A stretch of DNA of 64,000 nt from Sweltsa coloradensis (GCA_024449915.1 JAMZAV010000007.1:1054001-1118000), one strand, 5' to 3'; counted from the stretch's first letter, positions 25,183 through 38,433 are shown. A program made the numbers and translations. Notes: generated by a model not told the origin, from the sequence alone.

Positions 25183-25795
25183 GTGAGTTAATTAATGTGA
25201 TTTTAAACACCGGTTTTCCAGCAACGGCTCGTTAGTGGTTTAAGGGGGCGGATATGTTTGCACCACCAGAGTAATTTATCTTTTAGTAGCTGTGTAAGAA
25301 GTTTGAAAACTTTAATTACTCCTTTGTTCTTGTATTTTTAAGCGGGGCTGCCTGCGGACGGAATCATTAACCACGTGTTAATGAGGTATGACCTCGCACT
25401 AGCACTCGTATTGAGCTAAGTGCAAGCGTGAAGATCGTTATGCTAATTACTAAATCAGAATCTATCAAACGCCGTTGTTAATAAGATGATTGATGGTCAT
25501 AAGCAATATTGCGCTTAGCTAACATTCTAAGTAAGTCGAGCTACGTCGTTCTTCGCAGGACTTGGAATACATTCGAGACCTAAGAGCGGAGTCCGCTATA
25601 GGGTACACATAAGATTTAATGACGATCCTCAATTGAACGGGGAACGATAACAGTAAGTTAACACTGGGCGAAGTTGCAGTTTTCCTTAACAGACACGGGA
25701 ACAGAAAGCTAAACCTTACCATTATCGTTACCGTCGTGCTGATACCCATGTGCGACTCTCTTTAGGTGAACTTACTAGGTTTACGGTGATGGGTA

Positions 25796-25958
25796 ATTGT
25801 GAAGGGAATGTCCAAAGGCTGTTTGACCCAATCCTAGCATTAGCAATATCGACTGAAGAAAACCATTGATAAAATATCAGTCAGGATTGCCAATGGCGGA
25901 ATCGAACGTAAGACCTCCGGGATCATAGTCTCACGTGTTATACGCATGAGCTAATGTA
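25796..25958 (-). mobile_element. tRNA-derived SINE, family 1, second copy
   Basis: The minus strand has a tRNA-like head (TTAGCTCATGCGTATAACAC, B box CGTTCGATTCC), then GGCAATCCTGACTGATATT and GGTTTTCTTC, ending near GGATTGGGTC. The order matches the copy at 10011-10220. Confidence 0.6.
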
Positions 25959-26277
25959 TACATAGGATGTATTGACATGTATACACACTCAGTTGCAAGA
26001 ACATGTTCTTTAGAGGTATAAAATAAAAAAACTGTTATTTGCTTATACGTGCTAAATGAACGTTGGGGATTTAATTGCGGTGAAAGCAAGCAAGTTAATT
26101 TCTTCGACATTTTTTTCTTTGGATGTGGGTGACATTTGTACGGAATATCCCCTTTCAATCTTTTTGGGAGTTGTACACTCCCTTGAAATTTTCCTCCTTT
26201 ATAGTAATTGGGGAAAAATTGCAATCTCCCCCCTAATGCAATTAAAGGTAATCTTAATCCAGCATTTGTCCATTTAA

Positions 26278-26905
26278 TTGCAATTGGAAGTATCATATTT
26301 TGGTATGCAGAGAAATGTATTCGGTGTTTCCACCTTCATTGTAATAGACGTAACATTTATGTGGTGCGTCACTTCTTGATTGCAACTAAAGAGTTTATTT
26401 ATTTGGCATCTCGCCCTTTTATCTCGCCCTTTATTCAGCATTTTTCATTTGAATTGCAATTGGAAGTATCATATTTTGGTATGCAGAGAAATGTATTCGG
26501 TATTTTCACCTTCATTGTAAAGACGTAACATTTATGTGGCGCGTCACTTCTTGATTGCAACTAAAGAGTTAATTTATTCGGCATCTCGCCCTTTTATTTC
26601 GCCCATTATTCAGCATTTCTCTATTTAATTGCAATTGGAAGTATCATATTATGGTATTTTCTCCTTTCATTACAAAATTTGGAGATAGTTATTCGGTATT
26701 TCCACCCTTATTGTAATAGACTTAACATTTATGCGGCACTTCCCTTCTTAATTGCAACTAAAAGTGTATTTATTCGACATTTTGTCCTTCATTGCAACTG
26801 GAAGTGTAGTTTCTTCGGTAAGTCCACCCTTCATTACAATTTTAAGTAACAATTCAGCATCTCTCCTTCATTGCAATAAAAAGTGTTATTTATCCAGCAT
26901 TTCCA
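26278..26905. repeat. ~175-bp tandem array with shorter sub-repeats
   Basis: The string TTGCAATTGGAAGTATCAT recurs at 26278, 26454 and 26629 (periods 176 and 175). Within units a shorter phrase of the type ATTGCAACTAAAAGTGT followed by ATTCGGCATTTC recurs several times and continues to about 26900 in degraded form. Diverged sub-repeats may start as early as 26090. The open frames here are by-products. Confidence 0.85.
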
Positions 26906-29183
26906 AGGGGTGGGGGTGGGGGTCTTGCAAGGCAGTGAGCTAATTGCTTCGACCTTCAATGCACGGGGCTTTCATATTCGTACTTTCTCAAGGAATGCAA
27001 CCTAAAAATTGACATCGCCATAAAGAGCATTAAAATATATTTTAAGTTTTTGTTCTTGTGAATTTTTCAACCGAGGTTGATCTTCCCTCGAATCTTGTGC
27101 TAGAAAGTAGACGCTTTTAGCGAGTTCTTGCGGCGCTTTGGGCGGGGAACTTGGGGGGGGGGGGGGGGGTGCCCTAATGATCTCCGAGCTAGCCAGATGT
27201 TCACGCCTTGTGCTATCCACTAACTTTTTACTCTTCCCACTGTTGCATACTTAAACGATGTCTCAGTTCCTGCGCTATTTATCTTGTACGCTCGCTGACA
27301 AGTCATAATTGAGAATAATTTATACCCAATGATGGTAGCGAAAGCGAAAGGAAGATTAGTTTGTAAGCATGGGAGGGGGGGGGGGGGGGGGGGATTTTGA
27401 GATGAGATGAGTTTAGAAACACCGCAGGTCAATTTCACTTTTAGAATTAATAGTGGGTATGAAAAGTAACATTTGCTCGCATTAAATATTTGTTTATTTA
27501 CTATCACTAAACGGAAGATATTAACTCAGTGAAATCTATGCACCGCAAGTTCCTTTATTTACGTTGTTTTCTGGCCAATTTCCGAACAGATCCTTGTCTA
27601 GAAATCATTGCTCATCTCTCACTGGCTACAAGGATAATTTCCACATAGTTTTTGAGAGATTTCGTATTCGGCCATATCGGTAAATTGAAAAGAATTATTG
27701 AATCATATCAAGTGCAGAACACGTGCGACTTAATTTTCTGTTTATTTAAATAGGGTTGTTTTTTGTCCATAGTTGAATCGTTTTAAAAACAGGCCTAATT
27801 TTTTAGTAGTCAAGAAATAACAATATCAACCAACCGTTAATACTCATAGATTCATACAAAACTCATCTACATAGACAACTTTGTTTTAAACAAGTATGTT
27901 TATTGTTACCGGTTACCGACAAATTTAGCTCAAGCGTAACGAAAAAGACTTTGATTCAGGAGATCTCGGTACGGTCCTAAGGTTACCCATCACCGGCAAT
28001 CATGACAAAGTATTTTGGAAGGTTTCAAATAATCGATTCTCACCGAAATAAAACCCCAACCTATAATACCTATAGTTTACCCCCCCCCCCCCCCCCCTAC
28101 ACACACACCACAAAATAAATGATTTTTTGATTGTGTTGTTTACTCACAGTTAATAACATAGTCAATATAATAAGGAAAGGGTATTATTCAATTTTCATAT
28201 TTACTCTATCTGAAGTAGCAATAAATAAATATCAAAACATTTTTAAGTAACCCATTCCCAGGTTATAGTTCAGTTCAGTGAGTGATTTTTTTAATAAAAT
28301 TAATAATGTTTTCGTTGAAAAAAGCAATATTCACAATCAGGATCATGAGTATTTCTGTTTTAATTTGATATAAAAAGTAAAACAATTTGAGCTTCGAATA
28401 CAACAGAAACAGTTCCGCTAGATGAATGGACTATTATTCATGCCGGCAACATTTTCGTGATGCGCTCCCCTCTCTCCGCACCCTCACCACTAATTGTTTC
28501 CATGAATGTTTTCTCATAATATAAATCCATTAATTACATAACTGCGTAAATAAATCATTGGTGGCAGGGTTTAGAGTTCTGCCTTGAAGCTGTTTATAAT
28601 CGCAGTAAATATAGAGGCGACCAACATTAAAAGTGTAGGGTACTTATTGAAACTGAAAACTTCAAAATGTTGTGCTCCCGGCTATCAATTAGAGATGGGT
28701 GATAATTGCATGTTTTTTAAACATAGTTATATTTTTTTAACCATGGAACCAAGGTTTGCTTATGATATTTTTACTAAGTTTTACATAGCGTTTTTAATTT
28801 TCGTAACAACAGTCAACATTTTATATTCATATGGTTTGAGTTTAACCTTTGAGACATGATATTTAAGATAATATTAGGACTAACAGCGTTCTTAAATATA
28901 TTTAAAAGTATAATGTTTTGACTCATTTCAAGCGTCTTCTTCAAACTGATGTTTGAAAAAAAAAATTACCATACCATTTCTGCTAACAAAATATAATACA
29001 AATTAAAAAATGTACAGAAATAAAATATGTAAATACATCATAATAAATCATTTTCAAATTAAATTGCAAGGTAATTTCAAACACGAAATATTGAAGGCAC
29101 CTAAAAATACACATTTCTATAAATGCTTGATTAAAAAATTAAGGTGGTAAATATTAAAAATCAAAATGTAATTTTCGCGCATC
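26906..29183. other. Non-coding stretch with long G/C tracts
   Basis: G17 at 27153-27169, G19 at 27375-27393 and C18 at 28080-28097. The open frames that cross them are Pro/Gly-rich artefacts. Nothing else recognised. Confidence 0.5.
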
Positions 29184-30574
29184 TAATCCTGTCAAATAAG
29201 AATTTTTTGAGGAAAAAAAAATTGCGATGTCGCTAAATTTTTGCAGAGACCTTCCTTAAAGGATACTTATCAACATACTAAAACTCCCCTACAATCGGAC
29301 TGGACCTTCGGCCGCCATATTGGAAAAGGGCGGCCAAAAAGTGTTGGTTATCGAATATCTCCATGTTGGTTGGAGATAGACAAAATGTTTCAATGGAAAA
29401 AATATTTCCCATTCAATTCCCTACAAAAAAGGTGTCTTCTATAGTTTTGGTAGGGGCAAAGGTTACGTCACAAAATCGTGGTTTATATGTTGCTCGTTGG
29501 AGTACCAGCTAATTTCCTAATTTTCACGACCAGCATCAAACAATGCCCGGTAAATCCGTAAGAAATCGATTGAAATACAAAAGGACTTTTGTACGGGGTT
29601 CATGAAAGCTTCCATTAGTATAATTTTAAAAATCAGGTCTGCAAAATCGGATTTTGCATTTACCCGGAATTTGGGTTTTTCCATTGTTGGCATTTCCTCA
29701 AAAAAGCCGTATTTGATTGTCCATTATTAATCACTATAAATAGCTTTGGAGGAAAAATTCTTTCTATGCACACTGAAATGACTTAAATAATGATCCGATT
29801 ACAACCAAAGTTTAAATCCAATATGGCTGCTAATTCCTAATATCCTCAACATCAAAGTGAATTATGTAACAAAAAGAGTGTAAAAATAGCACGAAAACAG
29901 TATCATATTGTGAATATTAGGAATTAGCAGCCATATTGGATTTAAACTTTGGTTGTAATTGGATCATTATTTAAGTCATTTCAATGTGCGTAGAAAGAAT
30001 TTTTCCTCCAATGCTATTTAGTGCTTAATAATGGACAGTCAAATATGGCATTTTTTAGGAAATGCCAACAATGGAAAAACCCAAATTCCGGGTAAATGCA
30101 AAATCCGATTTCGCAGACCTGATTTTTAAAAATACTAATGGAAGCTTTCATGAACCCCGTACAAAAGTCCTTTTGTATTTCAATCGATTTCTTACGGATT
30201 TACCGGGCATTGTTTGATGCTGGTCGTGAAAATTAGGAAATTAGCTGGTACTCCAACGAGCAACATATAAACCACGATTTTGTGACGTAAACTTTGCCCC
30301 TACCAAAACTCCAGAAAACACTTTTTGTAGGTAATTGAATGGGGAATATTTTTGCCATTGAAACATTTTTTCTATCTCCAACCAATATGGAGATATTTGA
30401 TAACCAACACTTTTTGGTCGCCATTTTCCAATATGGCGGCCGAAGCGCCAGTCCGACTGTAGGGGAGTTTTAGTATGTTCATTAATATCATTTAAGGAAG
30501 GTCTCTGCAAAAATTCAGCAACATCGCAATTTTTTCCTCTAAACGTCAATATCAGATCTTATTTGACAGGATTA
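29184..30574. mobile_element. 1.39-kb palindrome (fold-back type element)
   Basis: Two arms of about 660 bp in opposite orientation: 29184-29844, starting TAATCCTGTCAAATAAG, and 29912-30574, ending with its complement. They surround a 67-bp spacer. Arms differ by scattered substitutions and small indels near the outer and inner parts, while 29463-29621 and 30132-30290 (159 nt) are identical. The mirrored open frames inside (29241-29444 plus strand; 30233-30549 minus strand) are counterparts of one another and resemble no protein family known to me. A fold-back transposon or inverted duplication is likely; a chimeric assembly is possible. Confidence 0.85.
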
Positions 30575-33039
30575 ATCATCGAGCTGATTGATTTGACGCA
30601 CAAGCTCCATGTTGATTATCCATTTCCTTGTAGCTGGGGAAACATACGAGAACCATAACATAACCACATAAATTACAATTGATTATTTCCATTAAATATT
30701 AATAATTCCACCTACGGGCGTGTTTCCCAACTAACCAAATCGAGAAATTAAAAAAGGTCTTTCAAAGAAACTCATAAATTAGTCAGGAAATTCTTGAACA
30801 ATCTGAAAATAGCTCACATTTTCTCCAAGTCTGAACCGTCATTCTCAGTGTATTCAGCATCTCCCACTCCACCACCGAACACTGTCGTACGCTCCATTCT
30901 AATTCCTTTCTACTTGCCGTTACAGAGTTAGTAAAGTTAGCAAAAGGCAATTATTCAATCAGGTTTCCCTGTTAAAACTTCTCAGTAATTAATTTCAAAG
31001 ACGGGTGTAAATGAACAAGCGTTAATCTGGCCATTAACAGTGCCCAGTTTGGCTGGGCTGTCGGCTGTACCGGTGAGGTCTGATTCTAATGACGTTTCAT
31101 AATTGCCCCGTTCAGAATGCCTGACGATAATCTCAGTAATTACACCCCGAAGCTACGGCCCCCCTAGCCCCCCCCCCCACTCCCTTCTACCCGCCTGCTC
31201 CCAGCACCGGCCTATTAAATTGATGAATACTCCTGTCGCATTCACTCTCGCTCCACGGCTACTTAGCATTGTGTACTCTCAAACCACACCAACATTGTAA
31301 GCTAGCTACACACACGAACCTTCTTAAACAATTAAGGAGTCACTCCAAGAACTCAATTTATGAACGTCGACATAACAGATTATCAATCAACCGATCAAAT
31401 AATAGGCTAAACAACTTTATTTAGAGAACATAATATGTTTGTTGCCATATATTATATAGCACTCTTTTTAACACTTTTTAACACGGACGTTTGTATGCAT
31501 GGGACTAAAATATATATTTAGTTGCAAATTATATCGAATATTGATTACAAATATAACAACTTACCTAATGCACCTAATTCTGTATAAAACAAACAGTATA
31601 AAATAATGTCCCCATACACAGGTATGGGAGAACCCAAAATAGGAAACGAAGCTTGTCGTTATTAGACCGCGCTTGTTCCCAAGTTCTACACAATTTTTGG
31701 AGTAGGTGCCGAGTGTATAGATATTCCAACTGTCGGGGAGCTAATCCCGCCTCCAACCCCGAGATGACCAAAACCATTTTTCATCCTTGTTGAAGCCTGA
31801 AGGGATGTTAACAAAAAATCGCATTCGCAAGTTATGTTCGGTTTTTATCGTAAGAGTTGACACAGACGGACGGACTGATAGTAAAGTGATACATTCTTAC
31901 TTTCTTTGTATGAAATAGATATAATGTGCTCCTTCGAAATCTTAAGTATGCCTACCTATGACTTACATGCTATTTGGAGTCGCTACATGAAAAAAGGCTC
32001 ATCTAGACGTTCTACAATTGCATTCATAAAGTAAGCTGTTTCGTGGTGACTAATGATAAGACGAACACAACTCTTAACACAACAATCGTCTCGCGGTATT
32101 CACCACTTGGAACGTCATCAATTTAATTTAAACCTACTCGGCTGATTAATCACCTCAATTCGTAAATTAATTACAAACATTAATTGCGTTACACAAGTTT
32201 GAATGTTGACATAGCAACCTCATAAGATGGCAAGGGAACGAAGCGAATAAACTTCCAATAACAGAAGTAGACTCTGGATGGCAGATTGGGGTCATGTAAG
32301 GTTATGTCGTCTGTAGTTGCATTTGTAATATTACAAGGATGTAAAATGTAAATGCAACTAAGATACGACAAATTAACTTTAGGTGGATTGGAATGAGGGT
32401 GAATAACTGGAAAAATTAATGTGTAACATTCCAAAGACTAACAAGTTCTTGTGGCAAAATACTAAAATATAAAATAAATACACATTCATATTTATACCCA
32501 CTCAGTCGCAGAACTGATTTTCATTGGGGGTTTATATTACACTCAGTTTGTATCACTGAATAGTAAGACATTAAGAAAGTTAAATAAAAGGGAATCTATA
32601 TCTACCCGGCACCTCCACCAAATATGATTGAATGTTGTAATTATAATGGTAAGCTTGGTACTACCACGTACTTGCGCTTGTTGTGATAATCATTAGGTAA
32701 TGTAAGGTTTGATTATTTTACGATTTATTATTAAATTACCTAATCGGAGTTGACTCGATGGTTAAATGTTGGATACATTCCAAGAGCACGACTTTTAATT
32801 TCAATAAATTTGCATTGTCCTGGAGAACTTGTGGTTTGTCCTTCGTTTCGATATATTTGTTTCGTTGTTTTAATGGAGTGTTGCTAGCAGCCTTCTCATT
32901 ACTTCAAAATCATACTAATCGAAAGTATAAATAATAGGGAATACTAGAACAATAGATAATAGACTTGCTATCACACTTGTCAAAGTACCGACCCCGCTGT
33001 TACATGTGCGCGCGTCCGGGACGAGTTTATTCTCTATTT
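30575..33039. other. Non-coding stretch with retroelement-like tail
   Basis: 31168-31178 is C11. At about 31855-31910 a GACACAGACGGACGGACTGA run followed by GTGATACATTCTTAC resembles the 3' tails common in insect SINE/LINE repeats. No gene recognised. Confidence 0.4.
32602..32621 (-). repeat. 20-nt dispersed motif, copy 3 (perfect)
   Basis: Reverse complement of TTGGTGGAGGTGCCGGGTAG, 20/20, in AT-rich DNA with flanks unrelated to those of the other copies. Confidence 0.85.
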
Positions 33040-33185
33040 TTAAGGTGACCAGACGTACCGGTTTGACTACAGTACCGTTTTCGGAACACTTGTACCGGTG
33101 TTCCGAGAGACAGGTTAAAATGTCGTATTTGTACCGGTTTGCAATTTTGGAGGGGAAATGTCCCGGTATTCAGTCAACAGCTATA
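33040..33185 (+). mobile_element. Degraded hAT-like repeat fragment
   Basis: Contains GGTGACCAGACGTACCGG, then ACCGGT-type and AAATGTCCCGGTATT phrases. This word order recalls widely dispersed hAT-derived repeats carrying GTGACCAGACGTCCCG. Termini are lost. The 78-codon frame across it is not a gene. Confidence 0.35.
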
Positions 33186-33324
33186 CAATGTGGAAGGATA
33201 ATGTTTTACGTGAAAAAAATACACTTCTCTGATAAATACTAACAGTAATAACATTGAAATAGTTCTTCCACTTCCAAGAAGATAATTCATTTCTCTAGGG
33301 GTGTGCTAGTATTATTCAATGATT

Positions 33325-33344
33325 TTGATGGAGGTGCCAGGTCG
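33325..33344 (+). repeat. 20-nt dispersed motif, degenerate copy
   Basis: Reads TTGATGGAGGTGCCAGGTCG, three mismatches to the consensus. It may be a decayed copy. Confidence 0.5.
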
Positions 33345-34153
33345 CGCTCGAGTGTGAAAACGTAAATATCGTTATCTATTCTTGGCGTTACCTTACCAAC
33401 CCTGAATATGCATAATACTAACCTCAGTCTCTGATGCAAATTTGTGTTCTTTTTGGAAGTTCTGAACTTTTTTTTGGCACATATAATAAAAATATGTCAC
33501 TATAATGTTTGTATCAACATTTTCATGTGACACCACTTATACTACTGAATTATGTCTACGTCTAGCCCTAATAATATTTTTGCTTGATCATTAAAATGAT
33601 CTAGAGAGAGATTACATTTTAAATCAATAAGATGTCTTTTGGAGCCATATTCTAACACTTTAGTTGTCCCTTTGTAAACTTTCAAAAATATGGCCCACTT
33701 ATCTTTTTAGATATTATATGCCATTTACGAACGCCTTATTGACTCAGTTCTCGTCAGCAGGCGTGATGAACACATCTTCCTAATAATAAGTTTACGGTCA
33801 CGTGATCTATCTATGTGACACGCCGCTCCGCACCTCCACTTTGCTGCCACTCGCGGCACGTCGGTTTTGCCCAGAGCTTTTATGGTATTGGTAGATTTCC
33901 TTCCATAATGTCGCGTCTTTGCAGCGATCAGAACTGTGTTTTTAGTGTACTGACTGTAGAGTGTAGAGGATTTAACTTAGTCTAAGGGGTTCTTGTTTCA
34001 GTAAATTGGGTGAACAGTGTCGGTTGCCATTATTTGCTGTTGACCATTGGAAGCAGTGGCAAGAGATGAATAAAATAAGATGCCGGGGTGGAAGGCGTAA
34101 TTGAGGTCGCCGGCAGCGCGGCGGGCGGCAGTGAGGGTAACTAAGGAAGACGA
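33345..34153. other. Non-coding, rising GC
   Basis: Ordinary AT-rich DNA to about 33800, then a more GC-rich zone leading into a small open frame. Initiator-like TCAGT strings occur, but no well-spaced TATA box was seen. Confidence 0.35.
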
Positions 34154-34333
34154 ATGGCGGAGGTGGCCGAAGTGACAAGTGACGTCACCTCCAAGGGCCA
34201 CGGAAACACTCGATGTCTGGTCGCAGAGAAATTTAATCAAGCTTTTCAAAACAAAGCGTGTCGTCTATACGCTGGACGCGATTCCGTCCTGCGTCGAAAT
34301 TTAGGGACCCAAGGCGATAGGCGTTTTTTATAA
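34154..34333 (+). CDS. Hypothetical small ORF, 59 aa (weak)
   Basis: An ATG in acceptable context (ACGAATGG) opens a 59-codon frame starting MAEVAEVTSDVTSKGHG, in the most GC-rich patch of the neighbourhood. A perfect CRE-type site, TGACGTCA, lies inside it at 34180-34187. No domain is recognised, it is basic toward the C-terminus, and no splice partner was found. It could be the 5' coding exon of a gene, a promoter region with an incidental ATG, or chance. The overlapping minus-strand frame at 33998-34249 is no more convincing. Confidence 0.2.
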   Translation: MAEVAEVTSDVTSKGHGNTRCLVAEKFNQAFQNKACRLYAGRDSVLRRNLGTQGDRRFL

Positions 34334-37300
34334 GGTTCGATGTTAATTAACAAAAACAAAGGGGCCGGAAATACGAAAATTTTTCTTGGGTTGACAATTT
34401 TTTGTGAAAAAATTTTAATTGCTTTTTTTTTGTTGTTAATTGCGGGCAGTACACTATGACCAAAAGTAAATCAAGGGTGGGTTTTGTGATAATTCCCCTG
34501 AACCAATTTTAAAAATTTAGTACTCATATGAAAATCATTTTTCCCCGTTGTTTGTATAGTCGGGTACCGGGCTGTGATCTAGACTGCTGGCAGACAGCGG
34601 AACACATTTTATTTGAGTCCAAGGAGAACTCTTTATAAGCACCGGATACGAGTTGACAGCGTCAAGACTCAAGTGTATCCGACTATCAGCTCTCTCAAAG
34701 TCCGTGTCCGTTCCACAGTCAATATCACAGCAATACCAACTCCACCTAAGCCTTAACCGATAATCGGATAATTGGTTTAAAAGTTCTTGATTTGCACAGA
34801 TTAGCTAAGACGTGAACAAATTGCAAAACTTCAATCTTGGACTTCTTCTGGCTACATAAGTGGAAAGAAATCGCAGAGGTAAACTCCATCGAAAGTTTCA
34901 CGGTTTGGAAGTTGGTAGTGGGGGGATCACTTGGTGACAACGCTCCACGCAAGTTAGGAGTTATAGCCTCAGTTTGTGATCTCCCCCCCACCTTTCCAAC
35001 AGGAAGGTCCGAGTCCAGCGACGGGGGAAGAAGCTTTGCGCTGCTGTCAGCAGATAAATTAAGGGTGAGGTATAAGGCCTATCATCAAACACTTTTCTGA
35101 CTTCTTTCTTGCGATCCGATAAGCGCTGGGTTCGTTTTATGTGGCTACACTCTAAGAAACCTCTGAGAATGTCTCCTCATTCAAAGTGCAGCTCATTTCA
35201 CCATGTCCCTCTAGATAAATGCAGAAGTGATCGCATTTCTAATAATGTGTATTTCTGCATAATAATGTTACTCTGTATTGTATAAGATTGCCTACACACC
35301 ACGGTTAAGCAATTGATCAACCTTATAAAATGTTAACTAAAAGAACGAAGAAAGAAAATCGTTCAAATAATAAAATATGTCAATCAATAGTTTACATTTT
35401 GTTGACTCCTCGGCAGTCATTGTAAAGATCAATGTTTTCAAGTTACATTTCACAACTATAGTCTGTGTTTGAAGATAAATAAATAACATATCCCTCTCTT
35501 AGAATGAGACCCACAGATTATGGATTGCCATGCTAGGTAAGCACTAAATAGTAGCCTATTATTAAAGCACGACATTTAGCTCGTAGATACTCCGTTAAGT
35601 TTTAAGCCAGAGTACAATGGTTGACGCAATTTAACTTAGTTTTAATTCAATCTACTTTAAAAGGTTCATTTTCATTTCTTATCGACTGCTAGAAAATTAG
35701 TAATCAGTTTGATAATGTGGTGCAATATCCTAAATCTTAATCTTATTTATGGGATGATAAGTGGGGCAATACATAAAGGATGTTGATAATACTTTAATTT
35801 TGAAAGCTGAGTTTTTTCTTAGAAGGTGTTTTGGAAAACCATAGACTACTGTTTTAAAACACTAGGTATACGACTATTTTTCAGTCATGAGAATATTTAG
35901 AGACAACATGTTGCGTTTAGATAAACCACTAGAATACGTATGGGTTCAGTGACAAGCTTGGGCCGAAAAATTCAAGCCTGAATTAATTTTTCCTTTTTCC
36001 CCCTAAGTTTAATTAAACTTCAAAAAAAAGTAATATTGTCACGCTCAAAACTAGCAACTTTACCTTTTTCACCAGCTTTAAACAAATTTGTATAACAATA
36101 TACTTTGAAAAGATTTTCAATCCATCCAACATGAAAAGAACAGCAGTGCAATCATAACACATAACCTAATTCCCTACTCATAAAGTGGCCATGAATGGCT
36201 GCTATAAATCGGGCGCCGTAACCGCTCAATAATCGGTAGTGCTCGGGGCTTGGGCTCTCGCACGTGAGTGAGATCGCCCCCCCCCCCCTTTACTCATCTC
36301 GCCATTAAATAGCAATGTTTGACTGCTCACCCGACAAACGTCATTAGTGCATATCGTGGCCTGGCTTCATCAAAGCCCGGAGTCATTTGAGTGCGAGAGC
36401 TTTCACTCCACAATATGAAAAACTCGTAAGCGCTTCACTAATAAATAAATAAAATCGTGCAAATGAAAAATTATGAATTTCTCTGTGAGTATCATTGAAA
36501 GCGACTAGATGGTATATTTAAATTCTAAATCGAATGATGTTCGCATCGTTGCTCACAGAACTCACTTGTTAGTGTATCCGTAGTTGAGTGTGAACTGTGA
36601 ACGCCCTCGATAAGTAAGTGTTGATGAATTGAATACTTAACATATTACTTAACCCAGATGGTTTCCAAAGACACCACACCCGTATCCATCCACCTGCAAA
36701 GCATTGGGTGTGTACTGTGTGATGGAACCAAGGCATTAGTAGTAATGCCACCCGGACTTTTGGTCTATTTTTGTCTAGAAGAATTAATAGGCATTAATAA
36801 ACGATAAAAAGTGTTTGTGCATATTGTTTTAGTTTTAGTAAGAACACAATGACTATTAGGGATATACGTACAACACATGCAAAATATCAATATGTTATAT
36901 AGGCCTATATTATAAAAAAAGTTTATAATAACCCTTTTTAAAATAGGTCAGGGATAAGAACGAGCATAATTTATTTTAGAATCACGGGTTTACTGATAAT
37001 TTGTAATAGCATCATGTTGAAAGATCACCATTTAAGCTTGGGTCGTAAAGCGAAATTGTTTTCATTTTACTAAAATTTTGAAAGTTCTGCCACCGCCCAC
37101 GTCATTTATATGAGGATATGGTGTTCAGTGAGGATCATGTTGGTGGTATGTTTAACTTAAATTTCCTTGCCCTAGTCTGGCCAAACGTAATTAATTGTTA
37201 CTTAATTAATTAATTACACTATTAGCAGTTGCCAGTTACTAATAACAAATTATCAAGTAATTTTACATAACATTAAAATAAAATGAGAGTACGAGAGAGG

Positions 37301-37369
37301 TATAAAAGCACAATTTTTTCCCAAGGGTGACGACTGACAAGCATCCAGCAGCTGTGTCTGAGACGGCTG
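34334..37369. other. Non-coding stretch
   Basis: 34837-35065 is stop-free on the plus strand with moderate GC and a GTGAGG after AATTAAGG, but also stop-free on the minus strand and unlike known families. C12 at 36277-36288. Nothing else recognised. Confidence 0.35.
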
Positions 37370-37500
37370 ACCCACACCCACACCCACAACCATACCCATA
37401 TACCTATTTACCCATGTACTCGTACTACTCATACCCACACCATACTATGCCCATGCCCACAACCGTACCCAGACCCAGACCCTAGCAACACCCATGCTAT
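37370..37500. repeat. Degenerate CCCACA/CCCATA hexamer repeat
   Basis: Runs such as CCCACACCCACACCCACAAC and CATACCCATATACC continue for about 130 bp with substitutions. Low-complexity minisatellite. Confidence 0.8.
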
Positions 37501-37984
37501 AATCGTATGCTGGTATTTAAAACCTATTTAATACTAAAACGCTTCTGTTGTTTCGCTTTCAAAGGTAGACCTCTTAATAATTATTATTACTTCATTAGTA
37601 TGGTGAATGAAGTACAGGTCAGGTAGTTTATGAGTAAGTAAACTAGTTTCTACAACGTGATGTTAATTGTTATTGGGCCGAAACACTCTGGCATTGAAAC
37701 CGGTAACTCTTGGTTTATGACACGTCCCTTTATCTTGCCAATTAAGTTCATGGTGATGATGGGCGTATACTGTTAGGGTCCAGTGTCCGTCGTGCACTGT
37801 GGTGGGTCTCTAGGCCACGTCCCTCACGAATATATTATCGATCAAGTAGTGATGTGTTTTGAAAGCTAATTGTAAATATATTTAAAATTACATTCAAAAC
37901 ACAGAAAATATGTGGGTTAATCAAACAACCAGATATATCTTCTTTAATTGCAAACAAGGACTGAGTGTCTCCATTCAACTCAAA

Positions 37985-38115
37985 CGGCGCTTATTCTGTG
38001 AGTCTGTGGGTCTGTCTGTCTGTCTGTACAAAAAAAATCAGCCGAATCGCTGAACAGATAGAACTAAAATTTTATACAGACATCCGGTACGTTTACTGAG
38101 AACTGCTAACAAAAT
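37985..38115. mobile_element. Retroelement-like tail fragment
   Basis: GTCTGTCTGTCTGTCTGT followed by ATCAGCCGAATCGCTGAAC and AAAATTTTATACAGACATC resembles the conserved tails of many insect SINEs/LINEs, which carry ...ATCGGTTCAGC...ACAGACAGAC on the other strand. The family A 3' block shows the same kind of phrase. Ends not defined. Confidence 0.35.
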
Positions 38116-38433
38116 CAGCTAGATTCGTTGCGATTTAAACCCACAAGAAATAATAAATAGAAAAATAGACTGCTAATGTGTAGGAATTATTTGGACGACA
38201 ATGGTTTTGTTTTTGAAACAATATTTTTTGTTTGTTATTTGTCTGGCGGTGAAATGCAGTGCCCAGGTGTATCGAATTTTGCACGCTCAAGGTACCCCCA
38301 AATTCCGCTCGGAGATTGAGTAAACCTTGCAATATTTTCACGTATTTCGTACTGGCTATGTTTTCCATAGTATTGTCACAGATGATACTATACTGCGTTA
38401 TATGGATTTCAAAACATTTTAAAAAAATACAAT

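Larger units (their letters stand above)
21023..26055. other. Long non-coding stretch
   Basis: No gene recognised. It includes a C19 tract at 22137-22155, motif copy 2, two SINEs and a splice-bounded open stretch at 25052-25182, listed separately. 25000-25450 is richer in GC than its surroundings. Confidence 0.4.

Noticed and set aside
27002..27507. Proline-rich minus-strand frames
   Set aside because: The proline runs are translated G-homopolymers; no splice context or domain.
29241..30549. Similar short proteins encoded on opposite strands
   Set aside because: They are mirror images caused by the palindrome, not a divergent gene pair.
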